Below are positions 12,647 through 24,500 of a stretch of 64,000 nt of DNA, piece after piece. Both the position numbers and the translations under genes were made by a program. Numbering within the stretch: the first letter of the stretch is position 1; every line of letters starts with the position of its first letter. Origin of the DNA: Amphirosellinia nigrospora (lineage: Eukaryota; Ascomycota; Sordariomycetes; Xylariales; Xylariaceae); assembly GCA_004123355.1 (NCBI GenBank), contig SCHM01000002.1, positions 9,831,569 through 9,895,568 on the forward strand, read 5' to 3'. The notes beneath the pieces are model-generated. The model worked only from the letters and a program-made list of their open reading frames with translations. It did no database searches and was not told the DNA's origin.

Positions 12647-14424
12647 ACTGGCAAGGACGAGGCAATGGGAGCGAGATAATGACATGTCTGGTAGTGCCAG
12701 TATTTCTAAGAGGCGGTGGCTTCTATGCATGGGCGTTCAGGGCTCTTCTATTGTGGCTGGCCGCCCAGGCCATCCTCCTCAATCGGCGCGTATCCGGATT
12801 CAGCAGGGACGAGAGGCTTCTTGGCCTTGCGGGTATTCACACGATATCATGGACCCCTTGAGTGAAGAAGGACAAACGACTTGAATCATATCGTGGGCAT
12901 TACGAAAAAGATCAACACCAACAAACCTGAATGACAGCATGACTAGACCTTGGACCTGAAGTGGTCGTTATGGAAAGCTCTGTTTCGAGTGTCAAGTTTC
13001 GAAGCATCGGCTGCGACCTGGACGTGTCATCTATGCACGTCCAGGTAAAACACAGAAGCTATTAGGTTCCAGGTCCACTGTAAGACAACGAGCGAAGCAA
13101 ATCCATGCACGTTTCATGTATTAATTTCACCTTCCTTTCGGGACGATAATAACAAAGCTGATGGCATTTGTAACTGTATTCGGGGTTCGCTGCCAATTAC
13201 ATACGTTAGATGCAAACTTTAGCCGAGAATACAACGACGCACCACGCTCAGCAGTGCGATAGAGTAGGCTTTGTCGTGCATCTCAATCAACATGAAATTG
13301 TTCGTTGTACGTGTGCACTCGTCCACGTAGCCCGATTAAATCCCCACCTCGTCAAAAAGATGATCTCTTGCATTGGCAACCGCAGTCATGATTACGCCCC
13401 ATGCTTGGACACTTACATGCTATCTATTTATCAAGGTTTACGTGATGACGAACTGGCCGCCCCATTCTCTCGATTGGTGTTATCCCGTCGGCGTTCTCCT
13501 TAAGCCACGGAAGAAAATACACCACGACACTGGGGCAAAGCTGACGAGCAATCTGCTGTTGACGAAGCTAAACCATTTTTCATTGCTCAACTGACTATGT
13601 ATCGGGTTTGACAGCAGACCGCCATGTACCTCGCTACACGTTTTGTCTGCCTGGATGACCACTTAGTATAGTTTATTGGTCGTAAATGCACCAACAAGTC
13701 AAGCCAGTTCATGCCGACTACGCTATGAACAGATGCTTAGTACGGCCCCAAAATGGGCCCTGCAGAAAGCCTTGCATTAACGCGGGTCCCCTCACATGCA
13801 AGAGACTGTCTAGCCTCGATGGAGCTCGTCTCAGCCAACCAACCAGCTCCCTCGGTACAGCTCGAGAGGTTGTGCAGCTCCCACAAAGGAAAGGCGATGA
13901 ATCCTGCGCCTCACGGCTTCTCCAACCCAGTGAACCCCAGTATTCTGTTGGATACTTGGGAAGCTTCTCGATTGTAGTCGGAATGGGAACAATATATTAC
14001 ATGAAGACCATATAGAAGTATCTTAAATATCAGACTTCGGATTCGATCTTCTCTCCTTCCATTCAAATTGTATAGGTAGCACGGCGCAAGGGTGAATTAC
14101 TGTTTGTAACACGGGTGACTAGTTGATATCCCAGAAACACCACTACAATCGAGTTAGCTCGGCTTCACCGTGACCAGGGGCTTCCACCACCCTGTTCAAG
14201 CTCCCAGGTCTGCCCAGGTAGATCCACTGTTGTGGGAATCCAAGAGACCAACTCCAGCCCTATAGTTCTGCTACCCCGCAGTATTTAATCCCATTCGCTA
14301 GGCTCTTCTTTTTCCTTCAGGAACCGTTTCGAGGTGGTCTGGATAGCTCACGAGTAGCCATTGGTCACGATAACCCGTTACCTGGCGGAAACCTATCACA
14401 TCACACTCTACGTACAGGTCGACT
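12647..14424. other. Intergenic stretch, no supported gene
   Basis: Only short ORFs. One at 12679-12861 encodes a hydrophobic stretch (FYAWAFRALLLWLAAQAILL), but it lies after the stop of the upstream gene, has no splice link to it, and is left unannotated. The last 150 bp or so before 14425 are the presumed annexin promoter. Confidence 0.5.
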
Positions 14425-16938
14425 ATGTCGTTACATATCGGTGATGATGGAGGGCGTGGACGCTCTCGGTCCCCTGTACCACGTGATCGCGACCGCCACC
14501 GAGTTTCACAGTCCCCTTCTATCCTTGACGCCGTCCGCATGCCTTCGCCCCCGGCTGGCTTTAGCTACGACGACACCGGTCCTCGACGGTCTGCCTACGA
14601 CAACCACCACAATGGCCACCGCGACTCGTACCGCATAGCCTCTCCCACCCAGGAGGCGCGGTACTACAGTCGCAGCCATGACGGTATCGACATGCCTACA
14701 ATGCCTGACATGGACTCACGATATTCCAGCCACAGCACCCAGGAACCTCGCCGATCGAAAGGCGATGTGGATGTGGTAGAGGCGGTGCAGAACACGCTCC
14801 GACGCGGCGCTGATGCCTTTTTGCCGGCCAAATACGCGTCCAAGCCAAAACCCTCGGGCAATGGCCGCGAGGAGAAGGGTCACAAAAAGGAGAAAGACGA
14901 GGAATATCTAGCTTACGGGAGCGTGCCATCTTTAACCAATCCCAAAAACCAAGTACCAACAAGTACGAGCCTGCACAACAACCACCAGCACATAATTACA
15001 CTATGCCCGGGCAGTGGGTTCACGACACGCCTGACGAGAAACCGTCGTACTCGAGCGCCAATGCTCCGACCCCTACGCATAGCTTGCCTCACCGCAATTC
15101 CTATGGCGCAGACCCTAGGGCTTCGGGGCCCAACGTCTTGACGGTCAATCAACCATCGAGTTACAGCCGTAGAGACCATTCGCCCAACCCCCGACCACAC
15201 GTATGTCCACACTCAGCGTCAACACCGGACACCATTCTGCGTCAGTGTCCTTCAGCAGTGGTGCTGCACCACCCGCCTCTCCCCTTCTTGAATCGTATCA
15301 CGGAACATACCAGCAATCATCTCCGATGCCGTCGCCGCTGCTTCTGCCCTCACACAGCCCCAGGGCAAGCGGAGTTGACATCATCGAACCACTCTCGCCC
15401 GGCTTCTCGGACGGGGAAGGTGGGGACAAGAAGACGCGACGGCGGGCTCGGTTCCACCACCCAGAGGAGGACGCAGAGCGTCTATCACAAGCCCTCAAGG
15501 GCGAGCACCGAGCTCCCAACACGGAGACACTCATCGAGGTCCTGCCGGGATTGACGCACGAGCAGGTGATGGAGCTACGGTCGCAGTACAAGAAACTCGT
15601 CAAGATTGGCCCAGATAAGCGCGGGGTGAACATTGCCAAGCACATTCGGCTGCGCCTCAAGGATGAGGACCCAGTGCTCATGAAGGCTTGTTACGCGACT
15701 GCTCTCGGCAAGTGGGAGTCGGATGCCTACTGGGCCAACTTTTGGTACCAGGGCGACAAGACGCGGCGCGAGCTGCTGATCGAAAGTCTCATGGGCCGCA
15801 CCAATGAGGAGATCCGCGCCATCAAGGATGCCTTCTCTGACAAGAAGTACAAGGACTCGCTGGTGCAGTGCATGAAGATGGAGCTGAAGGAGGACAAGTT
15901 CAAGAAGGCCGTCTTGATTGTCTTGGAGGAGCGACGAATGGAAGAGTTCGATGGGTACGGACGTCCGATGCCCATTGATCGTCGATTGGTCGAGGACGAC
16001 GTGGAAGCCCTATATAGCGCGGTCCGCGCCGAAAAAGGTGGCGAGACGGCCATGATTCAGATTGTGCTGCTCCGCAGCGATGCACATCTGCGCGAGGTGC
16101 TCAAACTATACGAGAAGGTGTGTAAGAGTAACTTTGCGCGGGATGCGCTTAGAAAGAGCGGGAATCTAGTTGTAAGTCAAACACTGTTCCTTTCATACTC
16201 GGGATATTCACCGCTACGTGCCTCATTTTACTCCCTTCCAAGTCATGGTCCACATACGTCAGGATGCTGGACTAGGCCAATGCTTATATTTTCAAAACAC
16301 AGGGCGAGCTACTAGCGCACATCCTCAACGGGATTATCAACAAGCCCGTCAGAGACGCGCTTCTGCTGCACCACGCGCTAACGGCCTCCAAGAAAGATGG
16401 TCTGCGCCGCGAGCTGCTCATCAGCCGACTGGTGCGCTTCCACTGGGACCGGCGTCACCTCGCAGCCGTCAAGAAGGCGTATCGCGAGCGGTACCACGAG
16501 GACCTCTCGGACGCGGTGCGCGAAGGCACGAGCGGGCAGTGGGGATTATTCTGCGAGCAGCTCGTCGTCACCCGCATGCCAGACGAGGTCAAGCGATTCG
16601 AGTCTGTCGATAAGGTGGTCGTCGACTCCCGCGCCCATGAGCACGATGATCGCATCCGCGAAAGGGAGAGGGAGGATCGTGTCCGCGAAAGGGAGAGAGA
16701 GATGGATCGCGAGAGGGAGAGGGAGAGGGAGCGCGAGCGCGAACGCGAGGAGAGGAGGCGAGAGAAGGAGAAGGAGAGAGAACGGGAGGAGAGGAAGAGG
16801 GAGAAAGAAAGAGAGAAGGAGAGGGGAAGCCATCATCGTCATAGGAGCAGCACCAACGAGTTGTTGGTGGTTCGAGATTCAAAGCATAGGGATCATAGCC
16901 GGAGCCGGGAGCGGAGCAGGAGCAGACGACGCGAGTAA
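14425..16938 (+). CDS. Fungal annexin with R/E/K-rich C-terminal tail (two frame breaks)
   Basis: Annexins are Ca2+-dependent phospholipid-binding proteins built from four roughly 70-residue helical repeats. The N-terminal 250 residues or so are disordered and rich in Arg/Ser/Pro (starting MSLHIGDDGGRGRSRSPV). The annexin core begins near 15490 with LTHEQVMELRSQYKKLVK and continues through HIRLRLKDEDPVLMKACYA, RRELLIESLMGRTNEEIRAI and FARDALRKSGNLV. An intron at 16172-16302 (GTAAGT, ACACAG) joins GNLV to GELLAHILNGIINKPVRDAL, followed by the last repeat (LLISRLVRFHWDRRHLAAVK). After the core comes about 60 residues of almost uninterrupted Arg/Glu/Lys, then an RS-type terminus (SRSRERSRSRRRE). 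Classical type II Ca2+ loops (GxGT-38-D/E) are not obvious. Two single-base losses interrupt the N-terminal half, most easily placed in A5 at 14944-14948 and C5 at 15188-15192. The gene converges on carB. Confidence 0.85.
16172..16302 (+). other. Intron of the annexin gene
   Basis: 131-bp intron, GTAAGT donor at 16172 and CACAG acceptor ending 16302. It joins the conserved LRKSGNLV and GELLAHIL segments in phase 0. Confidence 0.85.
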
Positions 16939-17405
16939 GGGGGCCTCAGGGAAGACGGCCAGTCTTCTTGAGTTATGATAATGAATGGGCTTTTTTCAAG
17001 AGGCTTGGAATACATGCCGACTTTGAGGGAGAAGAAGGGTCGAAATGAGACTACATTTCTAGGTTCAATGAATGGTTGCATGATAGACGATGGCTTGATA
17101 GCTACAGACTTAGTTGCTAGGTAGTATGAAACATTATATATAAGTACGTAGTAAATCCACTCCGAATACAACCCTGTAGGATACCCCGAGTTCTAGCTAG
17201 AATACGCAAAGCTTCCGCTTCCCCTAAAGTATTTGCATGTCCAAATAATCTTTTACTCCTAGTATGCTTTAGTTCAAATAGGGTCAGTCGCACACTATCA
17301 AGATATATAGAGTAGTGCATCAATAAGTATTACTATAATGTGTTCGTATATACGGAGTCAACGACTCAATATGTCCGACAACGCCAGCCGGGTTAATGTC
17401 GATAT
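16939..17405. other. Convergent intergenic region, annexin to carB
   Basis: AT-rich 3' flanks of two converging genes. No coding signal seen. It presumably holds both 3' UTRs and polyadenylation sites. Confidence 0.5.
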
Positions 17406-19229
17406 CTATGCATGAATCCCAAACCGCTGTCCTGAAAGAGAGGGGATATACCGAGCGAATAGATATATCAACAAACCAAAAAACATCGTCCAGATTGCCA
17501 AAAACACTGTTTCCCACACCGGTCTCCGTATTTTATCCAGCCTTCCCGTCGTCGAGTTCTGTGGCGTGCCCTGGTCACGGATCGAGCTCGGGACACCCCG
17601 CCAGGGCACAGCCACCCGCACGTCATCGAGGATCTGCTCGGCGGTGATCCTCGCGCCCGCGAGCACGATGGGGACCCCGGTACCGGGGTGCGTGCTGGCG
17701 CCGACGAAGTACGCGTTCCGGAACCCCCTCGCCCGTGTCGCGCGGCGGAAGGCGAGCACGTTGAAGAAGCTGTGGCTCAGCCCGAGGATGGACCCCTTGT
17801 CGAGGTTGAACTTGGCCTCCCAGGTGAACGGGTCGTTGACGATCTCGTGGGTGATGGATCGCTCGAGGGGCGCGCAGCCCGTCCGCGCCGATACGGTCGC
17901 CAGCACGGCCCGGCGCGCCCGCGACACGAGTGCGTCCCAGTCCTGCTCCCGCGACATCCCGCCCTCGCCGTCAGCAGCAGTCCCAAAGCCCTTGGACTCG
18001 AGCAGGTGGCCGACGGGCACGAGGGCGATGACGGAGTCGCGGCCCTCGGGCGCCGCGCTCGCGTCGATGCGGCTCGGCACGTTGACGTAGAAGCTCGGCT
18101 CCTCGGGCAGCGTCTGCCGGTCGAAGATGGCGTCGAACGAGTCCCGGTACTCGTCCGCCAGGAAGATGTTGTGCGTCTGCAGCTCCGGCACCCGGCGGTC
18201 GAGGCTCCAGTAGAACGAGATGGAGCTGCAGGACCCGTCCCGCCGCCGCAGGGACTCGCCGTACCTGGCCGTCTGCGTTGACGTCTGCGGGAAGAGGTTG
18301 CTGTAGGCGTATGTGAGGTCTGCGTTGACGACGACTATGTCCGCGGATACGATCTCGCCGCTCTCGAGCTCGACGCCCCGCGCCGTCTTGCCGTCGGGAT
18401 GCAGCAGGATCTGTCTCACGGGCGTGTCGAGGCGGTAGCGGACTCCCAATCTCTCTCCCACCCGCTGCAGCGCCGCGAGCACGGTCTGGAAGCCCCCGCG
18501 GGGGTACCAGATGCCCTCGGCGAGCTCGGTGTACTGGAGCAGCGAATACGTGGCGGGGCGTCGAAGGGGCTCATCCCCATGTACATGGTGGCGAAGGTGA
18601 AGACGCGCCGCAGCCTCTCGGACCAGAAGTAGCGGCTCGCGCGGTTCCAGATGGTGTGCAGCGGGTGCAGCTTCAGGCCGGCCCAGACGAAGCGCGGCGT
18701 GGCGAGCTGCCAGAGGGCCGTGAAGTTCCGGCTCAGCACCCGGGACACGCTGAAGCTCGTAGTGCGTGTGCGCCTCGCGCAGCCAGTCGAGGTAGCGGAG
18801 GAAGCCGTCCTTGCCCTCCCAGCGCTCGATCTGCGCCTTCATGCGGCGAGGTCCGTCGTCAGCTCGAAGCTCTCGCCGTCGGCGAACCACACGTTGTAGT
18901 TGTCGGGCACCGCAGCAGCTCGACGCCCTCGCCTCGAGCGTCGTGTCGAGGTCGAGGAAGGCCTGCCGAAGAGCTTGGGCAGCAGGAGGAGGGAGGGCCC
19001 TGGTCGAAGCGTGGCCCTCGTGCGTTATCAGGCTGCAGCGCCGCCGGTGAACGAGTTCTTCTCCAACACCGTCACAGAGCCCGGCTTTGCTAGTCGTGCG
19101 GCCGTTGCGATACCGCCGGCGCCGGCGCCTGTGTTTTTTTTTTATGTCAGCGGACGTGCAAATAATTAGACCCCCTCGTTATGAATTCTTACCGATCACT
19201 ATCACCTTTTTCCGCGGTAACTTTTCCAT
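17406..19229 (-). CDS. carB: Phytoene desaturase, CrtI/AL-1 type (many frame breaks)
   Basis: FAD-dependent desaturase that converts phytoene stepwise to lycopene or further desaturated carotenes. The start is firm: ATG at 19229 reads MEKLPRKKVIVIG, and a short intron at 19129-19192 (GTAAGA donor; CTGAC branch point and ACACAG) joins it to GAGAGGIATAARLAK. This completes the dinucleotide-binding GxGxxG motif typical of CrtI enzymes. Later blocks seen: VTVLEKNSFTGG, PSLLLLPKLF, VELLRCPDNYNVWFADG, MKAQIERWEGKDGFLRYLDW, SRVLSRNFTALWQLATPRF, ATYSLLQYTELAEGIWYPRG, the C-terminal FAD-binding region with RNAYFVGASTHPGTGVPIVL, and a terminal hydrophobic helix (WETVFLAIWTMFFGLLIYLF). Around six to eight single-base losses break the first third (about 18550-19120); from about 18540 down to the stop the frame is intact. 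The gene lies downstream of carRA on the same strand. Confidence 0.92.
19129..19192 (-). other. First intron of carB
   Basis: 64-bp intron, GTAAGA donor at 19192, CTGAC branch point, A/T-rich tract and CACAG acceptor at 19129. It splits the GxGxxG motif codon in phase 1. Confidence 0.85.
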
Positions 19230-20133
19230 GGTGTTTCTTACTTATTCGGCTAGCCAATTAGCATTACACGGGTGAAGTTATTTTACGAATATAAGACCGA
19301 ATTGTAAAACACTACGAGGGCAGTATCCCAAGGACAATCAAAATCCTGGGACCGAAAACACCCAAAGCGCATCTTAATAGCTACAAGCAGCCATGAATGT
19401 ATGATGCTCACTATACATGCTTACAATTCGCTAAGTAAGAGTACATGCCGCATGCCCGTGTTTTACAACAAAGATACCGATTTCCGAGCCGCGTGTGAAA
19501 GACCATGATCGAGCAATTGCGCTAAGAATCCCCATCGATCCGCAGCACAGAGTCTTTGCGCATCTGCAGCTAATATAGTTAGTGTAGATATGCAGACAAT
19601 GACCGTGTGTTCGAGATCAAAGGGCCCGCACGTGGTAAATTTATCTCCGTGATCTCATGTACCTGCATATAGCCCCCGGCATCAGGAAAGATCGAATTGT
19701 CCGAGTCCGAGTTCGATGATTCATCACTACATCTAGGGCGATCTCCTCGGGTCTCCACCACGGGCAGAAATCGAAGACATTGATCTATTTGTTATACACG
19801 TTACAATATAGGTGTTAGGCTCTTTATGGCGTTATCTTGTATTCCCAATTAGACTGATTGGACGCCTTGATTTTGTTCACCCCGGGCACTACTTGAGAGA
19901 TGTACGGCATGCACGTATGTTCAACCTAAACTTAGTAAAATTCCAAAGGCTATTAGACACACAATCGGGCTTTAGATTGAGTTCATAGATCATGTTTTAG
20001 ATCTTAGCAGGGTATTAATTAAGCCTAATTATTTGATTGGCATGTATGTGTCTAATTTTTGCATCTGTCTCGGCACGCACGGGTCGAGGACACAATGCTT
20101 GATCACCACAGATCCGGTTCCGGTACTGTCGTT
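19230..20133. other. carRA-carB intergenic region / carB promoter
   Basis: No coding signal. Two GATCGA sites lie at 19507-19512 (plus) and 19535-19540 (minus), about 280-310 bp upstream of the carB ATG. The region also holds the carRA 3' UTR. Confidence 0.5.
19507..19540. promoter_or_regulatory. Pair of GATCGA motifs upstream of carB
   Basis: GATCGA occurs at 19507-19512 on plus and at 19535-19540 on minus. GATCGA is the core reported for White Collar complex binding in Neurospora. A 6-mer occurs by chance about once per 2 kb on both strands, so function here is inference. Confidence 0.3.
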
Positions 20134-22034
20134 TTACACGGTCGACAGATTCTTCCAAGCAACCCACAGTCGCCTAGATCGAGGAACAGTCGCGCGCCCC
20201 TTCTTTGTCTTGGAAGGAACACCACTCTTCTCTCGGAGAACGCGGCCAATTTCCATGTAACTCTCCACCGCCACGATGAGAGGGCCGCGAATCTCGTCAG
20301 GTAACAAGTTCATGACAGTTCGTGACCTTTCGTACTCTTTAAACGCAAGGTCGAGTAGCTTCTGTCTAAGTATCTCCGCCTTTGGCTGTCTTGGGTTGTT
20401 CAGAATATCTTGAGGGTCAATCCTTCTTCTTTCAACCAGTTCGTAGGTAAATAGACACGCCCCATCTCGGCGTCGACTTGGATGTCGCGCGCAATATTGA
20501 CATATTGGAGCGCATGGCCCATAGTTATGGCAGCTTGAATAAGCCTCAATTCTTCGTGCTCGGGTAACCTTGCTGAACTGTGGCGGAATACCAGCCAGAG
20601 ACAGAGTTCACCAACAGTGCTCGCAACTCTTTGCGCATAAGTTTGGATACAGGCCTCGTTCTCGATGGGAAATTCCGCGTGAGCGAAGGCAAGATCCATT
20701 TGAAATCCCTCCATTAACTCATAGAGTGGCCTGCTTGGAAGCAGCCTGGTCGGCAAAAACTCTAAGGCTGACTGTGCATGGGTAGGAAAGTTCTTCTCGA
20801 CGTAGCCAGTGACATCGGTCGCATTATGTGACTTCTCGCCCGCAGTGCCGTATACCCGGTTAAGGTATCCAGTAAGTTTCTGTATCCATGCCAAAGCTTC
20901 AGTCTCTGTAGGAGAGTCGTCGACAAAGTCGTCTGCAACCCGACAAAATGAGTATCTGATATGTGATTAGCGCTCAGCAAGGAATTATGGATGTGGTTAT
21001 AGGGCTTACAATAATACTAAATCGATGCGAACGCGCCGGGAAATACAGCACTGGCGAGGTAGAAACTCCGGCTTTTCCTCTGTAGCGTACTGACGGCTTC
21101 TCTGAGGCCTCTAATCCGCTTCATATCGTATCTAGCGGGGTTCGTAAGTATTGCCTTGATGCAGAGCTGGCGAAATTTGCCCCGAGTTCGCAGGGAACAT
21201 CTCAGGGAATGTGTCAAAGACTGCCATGCCTCTATCGAAGCCCACTAGACCAAAAACTATTAGGGCATTAGTTGCTAGGAAGAAGACAGCTTCTTCTAGC
21301 TCGAGTTTCCCCATAGGCACCAGCCAAGCTTAGTTCCCGACTCGATGGCCCATGTTCCTCGGCCAAGAGCAAGCTCGTCAACAATCCATAGGTAAATGGT
21401 AGGTACACAGATTGGGACTGCGATACAAGCAGACGGGAGCTTGAGCATGAAATAGCCGAGAATGTCCAGGTCAGTAGAATAAAGGGGCCAGCCCAGATCA
21501 AAATGAGACCGAGATAAGTCCCTTTGCCTCCGATCCCAACGAGCACGGCACCCGTTATAATAGCAACGGACAGCAAGAGCTGCCCTATACTCCTAATGCG
21601 CCGAGCTTTGGGAGAGGAATCTGCACGGTTGGTGAGGTACTGGGGATGCAAAATAGGCTTGTTGAGTAGGATATAGAGTAGCGTGGTGATGTAAGTCTGT
21701 ATGATGAAAAAGAACAGTTCTTCTGCTGGGATGCCAAATAGTCGCGGTCCAAGAATAGCATCTGGAGGGTATGTCCAGATGCCATGTCGTATTAAATATG
21801 AGTCCCATGGTAAAGTCGCAGTGAAGGCCACCAGAATCAAAACCAAGGTCTTATACAGATCAATCCGCGTAAGAAGCGGTTTTAAGACGATGGTCAAGAC
21901 TCCGGCAAGCGGGATAGTGTATATGAGGTGTCTGGCAGCGAAGGTTAGCTAAGACGCCCAAAGTCACTAGCCACCGTATAGGACCAGTGAACATATCTAG
22001 GACTAGCTTACACGAAAGCATATTCGTAGGCCAT
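20134..22034 (-). CDS. carRA: Bifunctional lycopene cyclase / phytoene synthase, AL-2/CarRA type (several frame breaks)
   Basis: Fungal fusion enzyme: an N-terminal membrane-embedded lycopene cyclase domain makes beta-ionone rings, and a C-terminal synthase condenses two geranylgeranyl diphosphates to phytoene. ATG at 22034 reads MAYEYAFV; an intron at 21932-22011 (GTAAGC, CCAG) joins it to [19 protein letters not shown]. Cyclase blocks include [20 protein letters not shown] and [20 protein letters not shown]. Synthase blocks include [19 protein letters not shown], the first Asp-rich motif [11 protein letters not shown] directly after an intron at about 20951-21010, and the second Asp-rich motif [18 protein letters not shown]. 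The end, TAA at 20134-20136, follows ...WKNLSTV. Single-base losses occur near 21460, 21306-21312, 21165, 21033 and in the GGG run 20414-20416; the last causes the apparent early stop at 20400. All key catalytic motifs remain readable. Confidence 0.93.
21932..22011 (-). other. First intron of carRA
   Basis: 80-bp intron with GTAAGC donor at 22011 and AG acceptor at 21932. It joins the first eight codons to the cyclase domain. Confidence 0.8.
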
Positions 22035-23675
22035 GGCAGGGGAGATGAGTGTCCAAGGACGATGATGGATTTTGTAATAGCGACTTAAGAGCGAGATTTC
22101 GGGCCAATGTGCACATTCGCTCGAATGGCGCATGTTTATAATAAGGTTTGAGTGAAGCGGGATGATCCAATGCCGGTCTCCAGACGTTCGCCATGACCAC
22201 CGATGCAATTTGGCTTTGTTCTCGTCGCAGATCGCCGAGCCATCGTTTTCGGCACAAGCTTCACCACCGAGCCCGACGGCACATTTTGCAAATCCGATAG
22301 TCATGATGGGATCACTTTAGTTCATGAGATCATAGACTCACCACAGCTGACGGGTGGAAATGCTTCTATTGATCCACCATCCTGCCCGTTAGATACACTA
22401 TGCCTCCTCTGGGCAGGTTACCCTTTGATTGAGAGGGGCATCTTGTAGACTAGCTGCCGTAGCTAGCCCTACTCTAGTGCTACTTGTAGAGCCTCGTGAT
22501 AGCTTTGGGCATAGCATGGAAAGCCTATTTCTGGAGCAGCGCCAGTTACAGGGATTGATCGTTGTGTTACCCACCAACGGACTGTGTGGTGATTCATAAG
22601 TAAGTGTGAATTTATATAGTCACCGAGGCTAGTACTTTGTCAGTTTAATTAGCGCCAAACCAAAGCTTCGATGTGGAGCTAGCTGTACTCAAGCACGTTC
22701 CACATGAGCCCCTCGTTCGGTGGGGCTGTGTACCTATCTTGGTAAGTATCGATCTTATTGTAGTTCGGCACGAAACCCGATCGACTAACGCAGATGGAGC
22801 GGACAAGGGACAAGCTCAAACCCTTTCCAACCCCGTCACAACCATTTCATCGTATTTAACTTATGAAAATAAAGCTGCTATAATTATAAACTTTGTAATG
22901 AATAACCCCTTTAGATTTCTATTGATGATCAATGCTACACTGGTGTATAGATGGAAATTCGTGATAGAAGAAAAAAATCAACGACAACCAAACACACGCA
23001 CCTAAAAGTTTAGTAGAGGAGACTAGGGTCACAATATCCTTGAATTTTTTAAAGCCCGGGGACTTCATAGGCGTGAAGTCATACATAGAAGATCCTAAAG
23101 CCCTTTATTCCATGAGAGGGACTTTGTTTTCGCGCTCTGATGCCGCCTGGTTTTAGAGTAAAGGGGCAATCATTGCACAACTAATCCTTGAGACAAGAGG
23201 TCCTTGACATATAGCGAGCTCGGCCTATACTTATCTGAGTGTGGCGGGTTGGTAGCACAGTTGTTGTTACACCTAAATTGGTGCGTATAACACAATCGAC
23301 GACTATTTGTGTGTACTGAGAAGGTGGTGTATTAAGGGGCAGAGGACTCCCGAAAGGGAAGAAAATGCTTCGTCTGTATTTAAGAGACATATCAGTCGGG
23401 AACGTTTTCCAATCTTAGTCCAGTCATACTGTTAAATTGTCACTGTGTGTCACTCCTAACTCTTACAACTCTTACAGAGGATTGTTTCCCCCGGAATTTA
23501 ACGATGGTGTGAGGGTTTTCTACATTGCAGCGCACAGAATGCCGTCATTGTTGTCTTAAAAGGGGAAGAAACCCATGTTAGACAACTAAAGATCCCTTAC
23601 GGTACACGTAGATGTAGCTTTATCTTGTATAATTATGTAGTTGAGTTGCACGTTCGAGGGTAAATTATATCCAAG
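22035..23675. other. Region upstream of carRA, no supported gene
   Basis: An open frame on the minus strand runs into the carRA start but carries no known domain and is treated as 5' leader. A GATCGA motif (minus) sits at 22749-22754. The remainder is AT-rich non-coding sequence. Confidence 0.5.
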
Positions 23676-24500
23676 TTACGCTACTAGCCGAACTACTCGT
23701 CTGCCCTTGAATGATTTATCAGTATATCTCCCAACAAGACTCGGTTTATCATCCCAAGGCACCGCAGTTAAGTGTGAGCGTATTTGGCTCTTGTCAGCCA
23801 CCTTCATCATCCTCTCAGTTGACTCTCTGCTTGCCACATAGCTCCCCTTAATGATCAATTCTTTAAACATGATGATATCAGCCTCTAACTGCCATCGTTC
23901 CGGAGGCAGACCGAGAAGTACGAGGGCACCCCTGATCCGCAAAAGCCGTAAGGCCTACGCGTTCACCTCTAGCGAATCAGTGCATATCATAGACGCTGCG
24001 AGTCCCTCGCCATCAGTGAAGTTGAAGATCTGCTCAGTCACATCACTCGCCGTCGAGTCGACAACAAGGTCAGGGCGAAGCTCTAGAGATGGTACCTCGG
24101 TAGCTAGCTCCCTTGCTTCTGGGCGACTGTCAATTGCTATAGTTCGATACCCTGTCGCTTTAGTGAATTGAACGTCTAGATGACCTAAACTGCGGATGAC
24201 GATCACCGCAATAGTGTTCCCGGGAGCCAGTGCCCCGTCACTTTCTCTAAGGCACCCATAATGGGAATACGACGACGAAGTAAGCTCATGTGGTACTAAC
24301 GGCGCGATAAAGAGCGTGTACTTACACCTGCGCACATGAGGGGGGCCGCTTGCTCGAAAACCAACAGACGAAGGCAACGAGACAGTCGTCTCGGGATCCG
24401 TCACCACAAATTCTGCAAAGGCTCCATATATGCTCTCTAGGAATAAAGACCAAAATAATCGAGACGCAGGTCTTGGGTGAGTTTGGAATAGTTCATACAA
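23676..24500 (-). pseudogene. 5'-truncated zinc-type alcohol dehydrogenase (MDR family) relic
   Basis: Blocks of the medium-chain dehydrogenase/reductase family are clear: YGAFAEFVVTDPETTVSLPS, a broken VGFEQAAPLMCAG-like block in a second frame ending at a GTAAGT site near 24325, the nucleotide-binding strand region TIAVIVIRSLGHLDVQFTKA with GYRTIAIDSRPEA, and the C-terminal VLLGLPPERWQLEAD...KGSYVASRESTERMMKVADK. The N-terminal third, with the catalytic-zinc GHE motif and the structural-zinc cysteines, is absent upstream of 24440. An in-frame TAG at about 23953-23955 sits where a Gln (CAG) codon would be plausible, so this would be a C-to-T change. There is also an indel in the TTTT run around 24355. 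Unlike other genes here, missing the 5' third cannot be a base-calling error, so I call it a pseudogene. Confidence 0.7.

Noticed and set aside
15199-15256. GTATGT...TTCAGCAG considered as a small intron in the annexin N-terminal region
   Set aside because: No acceptor choice restores the downstream frame in phase, while one extra C in the adjacent C5 run does.
17688-18281. Long plus-strand ORF of 197 codons
   Set aside because: It is antisense to the well-conserved carB frame; GC-rich coding DNA often leaves open antisense frames.
22008-22304. Open frame upstream of carRA as a longer N-terminus
   Set aside because: The family N-terminus begins at MAYEYAFV, and the upstream residues show no similarity to it; treated as 5' leader.
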